Positions 1 to 7,202 of a stretch of 13,825 nucleotides of DNA are shown here, piece by piece. A program made the translations under genes and the position numbers. Source of the stretch: Microcaldota archaeon. GTDB lineage: Archaea; Micrarchaeota; Micrarchaeia; Anstonellales; Bilamarchaeaceae. How positions within the stretch are numbered: position 1 is the stretch's first letter; each line of letters opens with the position of its first letter. The stretch is from assembly GCA_020726005.1 (NCBI GenBank), contig DYTL01000014.1:1-13825 (forward strand). Reading direction: 5' to 3'. A model generated the notes under the pieces. The model was given only the letters and a program-made list of their open reading frames with translations, did not search any database and was not told the DNA's origin.

Positions 1-125
1 AAAGCAACTTGAAAAGAAAAGTTCAAACATGCAAATTAAGAAAACAAAATTTTGGGCAAATAATAAAGAACGAGATAAACACCAATTTAACTGAAATGGG
101 AAAATCTTAAGCGCTTACACGAATA
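1..125. other. Left-edge sequence, possible 3' end of a truncated plus-strand gene
   Basis: No complete gene fits here. Two plus-strand frames are open from the window edge: one from base 2 to a TGA at 92-94 (30 codons, lysine-rich) and one from base 3 to a TAA at about 108-110. Either could be the tail of a gene lying to the left, but open frames this short are expected by chance in AT-rich DNA, and neither peptide is recognisable. The helicase gene on the minus strand ends at 126. Confidence 0.25.
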
Positions 126-1964
126 TTATATATTCCAAAACGCACGTAAACATTTTTCTAATTCTTCAGGGTTTACTACTACGAAATTTTCATCCGCAGG
201 AAAAAGTTTTTTATAATTCTGCCAATTGAAACGCTCGTCAAGATAAATTATCGCTGCTTTATCTTTTTCTTTTCTTATTGCTCTTCCTGCTGATTGAAGC
301 GCTCTAATAACTGCGGGGTAAAGATAGGCATATTCCCAACCTTTTCCGAATTTTTCTTGATAATAGCTAATAAGGGATTTTATTTCCAATCCAAGTTCTT
401 CTAATGCTATTCCAACTAATATTACGGTTTTTATTTCACCATTATTAAAATCAACACCTTCGGAAAGCGAACCGCCCTGTACCGCAATTAACATACCTCC
501 ACTTAAAGAAAAGTCCTTTGTAAGTTTGTGCAAATTACGCGGATGCATTCGTTCAATTTGTACGAATTTTGGATTAGATTTTATGAATGGAAGAACGGAA
601 TTAAGCATGCTATATGATGAAAAGAATACTGCAGTGCATTTTTGCAATAAGTGCACGCATTCTATTACTTCTGCTATTTTTTTAAATTCTTCAATATTAC
701 GACGGGAGAATTTAGTAGTAAGTCCATTTATAATTAGATTAATCTTGTTAGATTTCGGAAACGGAGACAAATAAGATTCTAGTACTACACGCTTTTTATC
801 TAAACCTAAAATATCTCGGTACATTATCATTGGATAAAGGGTTGCGCTCATAAGGATTACTGAATGTGCCATATTCAATTCAGAAGTTATTATTCCAGGA
901 TCTAAAAAGCGTTTGGATAAAGAAAAAAAGTTTTTGCTTCCGTGTAATATTCTTACTGAACCCTGAGTATTTTCAAACCAGCCGCGCAAGAATTTTGAGA
1001 ATTTAAATAATGTACTTTTGCGGTTTGATTTTTCTGTGTATTCTAGTCCTATAGATTCAAAATAATCCGCTATTTCTTCTGGTTTCATATCGAAATAAGC
1101 AAGTAAAGAATTGAACTGTTCAGTAGAGATAATTGATTCCACATTGTTTTTCAATTCATTCTTTGCCCAAAAAATGAATTCTTTTTCAAATTTCATATTT
1201 CCGCCAAGAAATTTAATTTCATTCTCCATTCTTGAAATCATGCGATTGTTGAAGGAAACTGAAAGATAATCACGTATGCGTTTAGGGAGATTGTGTGCTT
1301 CATCTATTATGATTATTGATTTTTCAATTTTCTTTTTGGTTTTTGTAAAGAAAGTCGCACGTATTTGCGGTATCAGAATATGAAAATAATCTGCAATTAT
1401 AAATTTTGAACCCGATGCGAGTTTAATCATTATTTCATACGGACAACTATGTTCTTTTTCTGCCATTGAAATAAGTTCGCTATATGTTTTTACATTTCCA
1501 TATCTCGCAAGGATTTTTCCGAATAAAATTTCAGCCCTTGCTTCTTCTAATTTTGTATTTCCTTTTGCATTTAAACAGAAACTGCAATTTTTTTCTTTAC
1601 GCATGCGTTCGCATATTTGATAGAATGTATCCTGATCCAAATTCTTCAATGCAGAATGAATACATGCGTGCTTTCTTCCTATTATATCGGTTGCGCGTAC
1701 GTCTAACGAGTATTTTTCCGTAAGCCCCTTTATTACTTCTACAGCTATTTTATGTTGTGAAATTTTCGGAGTAAGAAAATAAACGTCCAATCCATGATTT
1801 ATCGCATAAGTTATCGCTGGCGAAAGCGCAGCATCAGTTTTTCCCAAACCGCATGGCGCGTGCGCTAAAAGATGCATTTTTTTTTCCAATGCCGAATAAA
1901 CATCGTGAACCATTTGTTTTTGATAGTTGCGCATTTTAAAATGACGAAAATATATTTCATACAT
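126..1964 (-). CDS. XPD/Rad3-family (DEAD2) iron-sulfur DNA helicase
   Basis: Predicted ATP-dependent 5'-3' DNA helicase of superfamily 2, XPD/DinG branch, cytoplasmic, acting in repair or unwinding of damaged DNA (family knowledge). The 612-residue product has a Walker A motif APCGLGKT (residues 36-43), a DEAH box in IIIIDEAHNL (about 217-226), and C-terminal motifs GGSLSEGVDF and QSAGRAIR. Between motifs Ia and II lie cysteines C101, C127, C130 and C174 (SCPYE), matching the four ligands of the 4Fe-4S cluster; C118 is an extra cysteine. ATG at 1964 is preferred because a TATA-like TTATTATTAAT centred near 1991 would place the transcript start on it. An alternative ATG at 1934 also keeps the Q-motif-like start (RNYQKQ). 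The nearest gene, lon-like, is divergent. Archaeal XPD is the best match; a DinG-type assignment cannot be excluded. Confidence 0.9.
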   Translation of the reverse strand: MYEIYFRHFKMRNYQKQMVHDVYSALEKKMHLLAHAPCGLGKTDAALSPAITYAINHGLDVYFLTPKISQHKIAVEVIKGLTEKYSLDVRATDIIGRKHACIHSALKNLDQDTFYQICERMRKEKNCSFCLNAKGNTKLEEARAEILFGKILARYGNVKTYSELISMAEKEHSCPYEIMIKLASGSKFIIADYFHILIPQIRATFFTKTKKKIEKSIIIIDEAHNLPKRIRDYLSVSFNNRMISRMENEIKFLGGNMKFEKEFIFWAKNELKNNVESIISTEQFNSLLAYFDMKPEEIADYFESIGLEYTEKSNRKSTLFKFSKFLRGWFENTQGSVRILHGSKNFFSLSKRFLDPGIITSELNMAHSVILMSATLYPMIMYRDILGLDKKRVVLESYLSPFPKSNKINLIINGLTTKFSRRNIEEFKKIAEVIECVHLLQKCTAVFFSSYSMLNSVLPFIKSNPKFVQIERMHPRNLHKLTKDFSLSGGMLIAVQGGSLSEGVDFNNGEIKTVILVGIALEELGLEIKSLISYYQEKFGKGWEYAYLYPAVIRALQSAGRAIRKEKDKAAIIYLDERFNWQNYKKLFPADENFVVVNPEELEKCLRAFWNI

Positions 1965-2140
1965 AAAAAAAGAAAACGCAAACTACATTAATAATAAGAA
2001 CTGCACTTTCTCAGCAAATTTGATACGAATTCAGTACATTGAACGTCCCTAAAGACTTTTGCTGCACATCTACGAATATCTGCATTTAGATCATGATTTC
2101 CGCATTCTTAAAAATAGATGGAAAGAAGAAAAAACAAAAA

Positions 2141-2162
2141 TATTATAAATTAGGTTTTTAAT
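2141..2162 (+). promoter_or_regulatory. Probable promoter of the Lon-like gene
   Basis: There are two adjacent TATA-like sequences, TATTATAAAT (2141-2150) and GGTTTTTAATC (2153-2163). The second lies exactly 30 bases (G to A of ATG) before the micro-ORF start at 2184. That is the spacing seen for the leaderless regulator gene at 3931. No Shine-Dalgarno match is seen before the main start at 2242. Confidence 0.5.
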
Positions 2163-2183
2163 CTTAAAAGCATAAGGATAATA

Positions 2184-2240
2184 ATGTTGGGTGTAATAAC
2201 TTCTGAAAAAATAAATGTACATTATGAACTGGTAGCATAA
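2184..2240 (+). CDS. Possible 18-codon leader ORF upstream of the Lon-like gene
   Basis: An ATG at 2184-2186 opens a reading frame of 18 sense codons (MLGVITSEKINVHYELVA) ending in TAA at 2238-2240. One base separates that stop from the ATG of the Lon-like gene at 2242, and the two are in different frames. The ATG falls where transcription should start from the TATA-like element at 2154-2162, so it could be translated leaderlessly and deliver ribosomes to the main start by coupling. No homology is recognisable. It may be a chance ORF; what supports it is the position, not the peptide. Confidence 0.35.
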   Translation: MLGVITSEKINVHYELVA

Positions 2241-2241
2241 T

Positions 2242-3891
2242 ATGAAAAAAATTATTATTGTATTTGTTTTTCTATTTTTCGCGCTTGCTTTTGCGCAGTG
2301 TAATGGAAGTACATCATACTATCTTCCCGCAATTGCAAACAACAAGGGAGTACTCATAAATGTAAGTTTGCAGTTAGAAAAAGGATATGGAGATATATAT
2401 TTTAGTGTTTATCCAAATGTAGGTATTTCCACTCAGGATTCTGCAAAAGATGCAATAGAATATGCATTTGAAAGGACCAAAACGAACAAGACTTTATGCA
2501 ACGTGAAAATTAGAACATATCTTCCAAGTAATATTGGGGGTTATTTAGATGGACCAAGTGGAGGTGCGGCACTTGCACTTATGGGTATTGCTGCAATAAA
2601 AGGCAAAAATATACGTAATGATGCAATGATTACCGGAACTGTTTTCCCTTCAGGAAAAATTGGATCAGTAGGTGGGCTTTATGAAAAGGCAAATATTGCA
2701 AAAGAAAACGAATTACTGTATTTTCTTACTCCGCATCAAAACCTTTATGAAAGAATTGCATTGAGAATGATTCAGCAAAATGATACTATACAAATTTTTG
2801 AAGTTAAAAACATAGATGAAGCGGAAAAATTCATGTTAGATTTCATAGATATCAGTACGAAAAAAGAACCACCATATATAGAAGAGCTAAAGAAAGATAT
2901 TCCACCTTATTATGGATTAGAGAGATTTAAAAAACTCGCACAAAGAATGATGATAATATTAAATACAAGTATTGCTAATATTAATCAAACACTTATAAAA
3001 GAAGAAAATCTTGCAGAATATTTTGCAAAAATAAGAAATAATGAAAATATTCTTTTTGAAAAAGGCTATTATTTCTCTACGGCAAATGATGCATTTATAC
3101 ACTATCTTGATATCGAAACAATTGCGAATTTAGAAACTTTAGACATAAAAAGTAAAATCAACCAAATAAAACAGTGTTTATCGCGAACAAAAAATGTACA
3201 AATAACCGATGCGAATTTAGAATGGATTGCTGGACAAGAGTTAAGAAAGGGATGGGCCGAAGGAAAGCTCACCGAAATAAATAAACAAAGTGCAGTAATG
3301 AAAGAAGAAATGTATGCAAAGTACCATAATGCTATGTATGCAGATGCATGGTGCAAAATTGCAGAAATGTTAAATGATAATGCCCCTCAAAATGGAAGAG
3401 CGTTTGATGAAAAAATACTTGCAAATCTGAGCTGGGAATATTTAGAAACAGCAAAAAGCATGAATTCGGAATCTGATGATACGCTCTGGCATCTAAAAAA
3501 TGCAAAAAAACTTCATGAAGAAGGAAAATATGTAGGTGCAATAATTGACTCTGTTTTTGTGATAGAAACAGAAAATGCTACCATTATGTACAATACGAAT
3601 AAAAAAACTGCACTTAAAGAGCTTGTACAATTAAATTTGGAGAAACGAACATCACTTTGGGCGAATGTTTACGCAAGCCATGGTACATTCTTACTCTGGA
3701 ATGGACAAAACGCAACTGCTTACAATCTTTTCAAATTTGCAAAAGGGCTTGATAAAGCGAATGAAAAAATGCTTTTAGAGATTCGCAAATTTCATGAAAA
3801 TGAAAATTATACAGAATATTTTTATGCAGCATTTTTGGTAATTATAATAATTTTGGGTATAGAAATAGCTATTTATCTTATAACCAAATAA
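2242..3891 (+). CDS. Secreted or membrane-anchored Lon-type (S16) protease without ATPase domain
   Basis: Predicted extracytoplasmic, ATP-independent serine-lysine protease. An N-terminal signal sequence (about residues 1-19, ending AFA-Q) precedes an S16 proteolytic domain at about 25-200. The nucleophile motif DGPSGGAA gives Ser106, and the lysine lies in SVGGLYEKA at Lys149. Their spacing of 43 equals that of the E. coli Lon Ser679/Lys722 dyad. No Walker motifs or AAA+ module are present. Residues about 205-520 are helical and charged, possibly TPR-like, and unrecognised. A strong hydrophobic segment at about 524-546 should anchor the C-terminus in the membrane, leaving the protease outside the cell. 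Several N-X-S/T sequons fit an exported protein. There is no ribosome site at the ATG; the leader ORF stop lies 1 base upstream. The membrane-tethered regulator gene begins 39 bases downstream, which suggests a functional pair (inference). Confidence 0.85.
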   Translation: MKKIIIVFVFLFFALAFAQCNGSTSYYLPAIANNKGVLINVSLQLEKGYGDIYFSVYPNVGISTQDSAKDAIEYAFERTKTNKTLCNVKIRTYLPSNIGGYLDGPSGGAALALMGIAAIKGKNIRNDAMITGTVFPSGKIGSVGGLYEKANIAKENELLYFLTPHQNLYERIALRMIQQNDTIQIFEVKNIDEAEKFMLDFIDISTKKEPPYIEELKKDIPPYYGLERFKKLAQRMMIILNTSIANINQTLIKEENLAEYFAKIRNNENILFEKGYYFSTANDAFIHYLDIETIANLETLDIKSKINQIKQCLSRTKNVQITDANLEWIAGQELRKGWAEGKLTEINKQSAVMKEEMYAKYHNAMYADAWCKIAEMLNDNAPQNGRAFDEKILANLSWEYLETAKSMNSESDDTLWHLKNAKKLHEEGKYVGAIIDSVFVIETENATIMYNTNKKTALKELVQLNLEKRTSLWANVYASHGTFLLWNGQNATAYNLFKFAKGLDKANEKMLLEIRKFHENENYTEYFYAAFLVIIIILGIEIAIYLITK

Positions 3892-3894
3892 AAA

Positions 3895-3911
3895 CCAAAC
3901 GTTTTTAAAAA
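3895..3911 (+). promoter_or_regulatory. BRE/TATA promoter of the membrane-tethered regulator
   Basis: A BRE-like CCAAAC is followed by TATA-like GTTTTTAAAA (3901-3910), centred about 26 bases before the ATG at 3931. This spacing predicts a leaderless transcript. The regulator can therefore be expressed independently of the protease gene 39 bases upstream. Confidence 0.65.
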
Positions 3912-3930
3912 AGAAAAACAACAATAATAC

Positions 3931-4602
3931 ATGGATTTCGTGGATAACACACTCGCTTCGGAAACGCGCAAAGAAATACTAGAACTTCTTTCTGAAAAAA
4001 ACCATAGGCCTTCAGATTTAAGCAGAGAACTCGGTAAGAATGCATCTACTATAGTTGAACATCTTGAAAAACTTAGTGCAGCTGGATTAGTGGAACGACT
4101 TGAACGAAAAGGGCATAAATGGGTTTTTTATAAACTTAGCAAAAATGGAGAAGCATATTTTCCTAATATGCGGAAACGCGCACTCTTTTTCGCAATTTCA
4201 CTAACTTCGTTTATTGGAACAATAATTTCGCTTTTCATGGCTATGCAACAATATTCATTTGAAGTGGGAAGCACAATACTAACAATTGAAAAAAACGCAT
4301 TAATATCAGACGATATGGAAAAAATAGATAATATAAAAGAAAAAAAAGATAAATTTGTGCAAACTACTGCTGAATCTCCACAATCCAACCTTTCTAATAT
4401 TCCGCAATCTGAAGTTTTGAACATTTCGCAACGTAATTTATCGCCACAAACAAAAAAGAATATTTCTCATTCTAATATTTGGAGTATTTCGCAGTATAAC
4501 GTTTACTTATATGTTGCAATTGTACTATTTATACTTTTTATATTTATATTAATTCGTGCACTACTACTCAAAACAAACGTGTTTGTATTTCCAAAAAAAT
4601 GA
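3931..4602 (+). CDS. Membrane-anchored ArsR-like winged-helix transcription regulator
   Basis: The 223-residue protein begins with a winged helix-turn-helix domain (about 5-75): a recognition region near PSDLSRELGKNASTIVEHLEKL and a wing at LVERLERKGHKWVFYKL. Two hydrophobic segments follow, at about 83-105 and 191-213. They enclose a polar loop of about 85 residues that is rich in Ser, Asn and Gln. If the DNA-binding domain is cytoplasmic, this loop is outside the cell. It carries four N-X-S sequons, at N153, N164, N169 and N177. Effector and target genes are unknown. Its own promoter sits in the 39-base gap after the Lon-like protease gene. Inference: the protease may process or respond together with the external loop, as in regulated proteolysis of membrane transcription factors. 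Confidence in the HTH-plus-two-TM architecture is high; the specific role is unknown. Confidence 0.85.
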   Translation: MDFVDNTLASETRKEILELLSEKNHRPSDLSRELGKNASTIVEHLEKLSAAGLVERLERKGHKWVFYKLSKNGEAYFPNMRKRALFFAISLTSFIGTIISLFMAMQQYSFEVGSTILTIEKNALISDDMEKIDNIKEKKDKFVQTTAESPQSNLSNIPQSEVLNISQRNLSPQTKKNISHSNIWSISQYNVYLYVAIVLFILFIFILIRALLLKTNVFVFPKK

Positions 4603-4726
4603 TACGTTATTAATTTTAACGATTTAAAACTAATTTACTAATCTTTTTGTATAGATTATAAAAAATACAACGACCTTGTGAATTCTTGACCAGCCTTTAC
4701 AAGGCCGAAAGAGGTAATTTGATATT

Positions 4727-4798
4727 ATTTTTTGCGTTTTTTAGCGAATTTATATAATTTCGAACTTCGAAATCGGAAGGTTTTTATTTACTTGCGGA
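4727..4798 (+). repeat. Tandem-promoter repeat, copy 1
   Basis: This is nearly identical to 13761-13825 at the right edge. A 25-base block (4737-4761) and a 21-base block (4774-4794) match perfectly, and the left 10 bases match 8 of 10. Copy 1 has about 7 more bases in the middle. Each copy contains two archaeal promoter-like units: GCGAA plus TTTATATAA (4744-4757), and CGGAAGG plus TTTTTATTTA (4774-4790). The second is correctly spaced for a transcript starting at the GTG at 4812. Confidence 0.75.
4757..4773. promoter_or_regulatory. 17-bp perfect palindrome between the tandem promoters
   Basis: Arms ATTTCGAA (4757-4764) and TTCGAAAT (4766-4773) flank a central C. The palindrome lies between the upstream TATA box and the downstream BRE. 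In the second repeat copy only the outer ATTT and AAAT remain. It resembles a dimeric repressor operator, but no regulator is identified. Confidence 0.45.
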
Positions 4799-4811
4799 TT
4801 TACTATGATTT

Positions 4812-5648
4812 GTGATTCTGATGGCTCTATATGAAATGATATATTTAATGGAATTAAACAAGAAAAAGGCCGAATGCGAATTCAAAAAAGGATATTTAGT
4901 TATGAAAGGAAAAGGCATAGATGACGCACAGATTGTTGCATTTAATCACGAACTCGCGGAAATTTTCTATCAAATATCTGCTCTAGAAAAAAAGATTGCC
5001 GAAAAACATATTTTACTTTTCTATCCAAATGAAGATAAACTGATAGAGTTAGGATCAGAACTTGAGAAATTTGGACCCGAAAAGATATATCAGGCAATTG
5101 AAAAGAAAAATGGAATCGTTTACGAATTTTTTGAGAAAAAAGGAAAAATTATTAAAGAAAATTTTGAAAAAAGGAAGGATATTGCAGCACTCGTTGAATT
5201 TGTGAATTTATTACCTAAAAATATGATGTTTGAACTAATAAAAAAAATTAAATTTGGAGAAATAGGAGAATTAGATGTTAGTACAATTAATGAAAAAGAA
5301 AAAATCAAATTATTTGTATTACTCAATCGTAGTGGAATAACATGTTTCTTAGATTTAGAAAAGCATGTATTATCTTCATATACAAAGGATATTAAATGGG
5401 ACGAAGTTAAAGTGCGACTTAATGGAAATTATATATGGATAAATCAAGAAAAAGTAGATGAAATAAAACGATTTGAAAAAGAACTTACTAAAATCGCCAA
5501 TCTTGTGCAATTTAAAAATGCGGAAAGACAAATAAAAACATTCACTCCTGATGAAGAAACACAGTTCAAGGATTTACAGATTGCTTATCTTGCCCTAATA
5601 AGGAAACGAAATGCATTCCTTGAAGAAGAGATAGGAAAAAATGAATGA
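4812..5648 (+). CDS. Uncharacterised charged, probably coiled-coil protein
   Basis: I do not recognise this 278-residue protein. It is cytoplasmic by appearance: no signal peptide, no convincing membrane segment, and many Glu and Lys residues. Two helical stretches look coiled-coil-prone, at about 15-70 (ELNKKKAECEFKKG onward, LEKKIAEKH) and at about 225-275 (VDEIKRFEKELTKIANLVQF to the C-terminus). A middle section at about 110-205 is mixed. The GTG at 4812 is taken as start because the BRE/TATA pair at 4774-4790 predicts transcription starting about there; ATG at 4821 or 4851 is possible. It is preceded by a promoter cassette repeated at the right edge of the window. It converges on elp3 with 2 bases between stop codons, so transcripts of one or both must run into the neighbour. 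Confidence 0.75.
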   Translation: MILMALYEMIYLMELNKKKAECEFKKGYLVMKGKGIDDAQIVAFNHELAEIFYQISALEKKIAEKHILLFYPNEDKLIELGSELEKFGPEKIYQAIEKKNGIVYEFFEKKGKIIKENFEKRKDIAALVEFVNLLPKNMMFELIKKIKFGEIGELDVSTINEKEKIKLFVLLNRSGITCFLDLEKHVLSSYTKDIKWDEVKVRLNGNYIWINQEKVDEIKRFEKELTKIANLVQFKNAERQIKTFTPDEETQFKDLQIAYLALIRKRNAFLEEEIGKNE

Positions 5649-5650
5649 GG

Positions 5651-7195
5651 TTATATTATTTTTGAGATATAGGGACCATCTAAAACATATCCCTTTTTGT
5701 AGTAATATGGTCTAACTCCTACTGCGCTTATTACAATTATTTTTTTCTTATCAAATTCCTCTTTGGAAATTTTTTCTGCTTCAGCAAGTAATAAAGAACC
5801 AAAACCTTTGTGCTGAACTTTTCCTTTCTTTCCTAATGAAGTTTCCTCACCATAAACATGAAGTTCGCGTACAAGCGCGGTTTTATTTGTTATTTCAGAG
5901 CGATGACTTGAATTTGGAATACGAAGCCTAAGTAACGCCGCAATTGCTCCATTATTCTTATCTTCAACCGAAAGAAATATCTCTTTTCCTTTACTTGCTT
6001 CGTAATTAATGCGTGTGAGGATTGGATTGTTTATTAATTTAGCACTAAGACCGGTTTCCCTATACCTTATTTCGTTTATTTCTATTCCAAGCGATTCTGC
6101 TTTTTGTTCCACAATTTCGCGCAGATTGCTTTTTTTTACTCCTTTTGTGATTAAGTTAGATGGAATATCGCGTTGGATACGCATTATTCTTACGTATTTT
6201 GGAATGTATTTGTATGCTTTTGCTATTACTTCCGCAGCGATTTCGGTTGAATAAGGTTCGTATTCCTTTTTTTGCATCATTTTGTAAAGAATTGTATTGG
6301 GAATAACAAGCGTCGGATATATTTTAAGCATGTCAGGTTTGAATTTTTCATCAGAAAAAATTTTTCTGAACATTTCGATATCTTTTTTTGGCGATGAACC
6401 GGGAAGTCCAGGCATAAGATGATAAGTCACTTTGAATGCACAATCTTTTAGAAGTTTTGTTGCTTCAATCACATGGGAAACAGAATGACCGCGATTAATT
6501 ATTTTATATATACTATTCGAAGGATGCTGTACTCCAAGTTCAACCTTTGTCACTCCATAATCAAGCATTTCATTTATTTCGTTTTGTCCGCAAACATCTG
6601 GACGAGTTTCTATTGTAAGTCCGACCATTCTATGAACTGAAGTTTCATTACATGTTTTCGCATTTTTAAGTGAATTTGATTTTTTTTCATTCAGTGCATC
6701 ATAAAGAGATTTCACAAAATTTTTTTTGTATGCTAATGAAGTAGAGAGAAAGGTACCTCCCATTATTATTACGTCGCATTTCTCGGTTTTGTGGCAATTA
6801 AGTTCGAATTGTCCCAATCTAGTTTTTACTTGTTTTATAGGATCAAAAATATTGTCTCTTGCGCGCAATGCTGCAGGTTCGCTACCAGTATAACTTTTCG
6901 GTGCTTTTCCGGTGTATGGACAATATATACACCTCCATTTGCAAGAACTTTTAGGTGTGATCATTACAGCTATTGGGGTTACACCTGATATAGTGCGCAT
7001 AAGTTTTCTTTTCAAAAGCATTATTATTTTCGGACTAAGTTTATCTTTAGGAAATTTTTCTACAAGTGCGGTATTTTTTATGAATTTATTTAAACTGAAT
7101 TTTTTTGCTGCTTCGCACTTGAGTTTTTCTAAATTAATTTCGCCTTCTAAAATCCGAGTTATTATATAAGAAATTGCTTTTTCCTTCGCATCCAT
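5651..7195 (-). CDS. elp3: Elp3: tRNA uridine(34) acetyltransferase (radical SAM/GNAT)
   Basis: Catalytic subunit that starts cm5U-type modification at wobble U34 of tRNA, using acetyl-CoA and a radical-SAM 4Fe-4S cluster; archaeal Elp3 works without the other Elongator subunits (family knowledge). The 514-residue product has the cluster motif C85-x3-C89-x2-C92 (SCKWRCIYCPY), the family motif PKSYTGSEPAALRA, the radical-SAM strands LTIETRPDVC and VELGVQHP, and LPGLPGS-type MPGLPGSS. The C-terminal GNAT domain has RELHVYGEE, QHKGFGSLLLAEAEKI and GVRPYYYKKGY-VLDGPY. ATG at 7195 is chosen over 7237: it lies 7 bases after the stop of the upstream gene, avoids a 35-base overlap, and gives a normal N-terminus (MDAKEKAISYI). 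It is probably co-transcribed with the secreted-protein gene upstream. All catalytic landmarks are intact. Confidence 0.95.
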   Translation of the reverse strand: MDAKEKAISYIITRILEGEINLEKLKCEAAKKFSLNKFIKNTALVEKFPKDKLSPKIIMLLKRKLMRTISGVTPIAVMITPKSSCKWRCIYCPYTGKAPKSYTGSEPAALRARDNIFDPIKQVKTRLGQFELNCHKTEKCDVIIMGGTFLSTSLAYKKNFVKSLYDALNEKKSNSLKNAKTCNETSVHRMVGLTIETRPDVCGQNEINEMLDYGVTKVELGVQHPSNSIYKIINRGHSVSHVIEATKLLKDCAFKVTYHLMPGLPGSSPKKDIEMFRKIFSDEKFKPDMLKIYPTLVIPNTILYKMMQKKEYEPYSTEIAAEVIAKAYKYIPKYVRIMRIQRDIPSNLITKGVKKSNLREIVEQKAESLGIEINEIRYRETGLSAKLINNPILTRINYEASKGKEIFLSVEDKNNGAIAALLRLRIPNSSHRSEITNKTALVRELHVYGEETSLGKKGKVQHKGFGSLLLAEAEKISKEEFDKKKIIVISAVGVRPYYYKKGYVLDGPYISKII

Positions 7196-7202
7196 TAGCT
7201 CA

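Larger units (their letters stand above)
1965..2241. other. Divergent intergenic region between helicase and Lon-like gene
   Basis: This 277-base gap holds the helicase promoter on its left side, a TATA-like site at 2154-2162 and an 18-codon ORF at 2184-2240. The part from about 2000 to 2110 has more G+C than the flanks and can form a 7-bp stem, CAGCAAA (2012-2018) with TTTGCTG (2058-2064). A 39-codon minus-strand open frame (2107-1988) has no plausible start codon. I see no C/D box pairs or tRNA here. Confidence 0.5.
4603..4811. other. Intergenic region with small GC-richer hairpin and tandem promoters
   Basis: After the regulator stop there is a short inverted repeat (CGTTA/TAACG). A more G+C-rich patch at about 4668-4716 follows, with hairpin GCCTT-TAC-AAGGC (4693-4705) and an alternative pairing CCTTGT/ACAAGG. 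The tandem-promoter repeat occupies the rest. No ORF or known RNA is recognised. Confidence 0.4.

Noticed and set aside
1988..2107. 39-codon minus-strand frame with protein-like residues upstream of the helicase
   Set aside because: It has no plausible start codon, overlaps the helicase promoter, and is short enough to be open by chance. It could be a gene remnant but cannot be supported.
6338..6378. CTGATGA on the minus strand as a C/D box
   Set aside because: It lies within the conserved elp3 coding region and lacks correctly spaced D and C' boxes.
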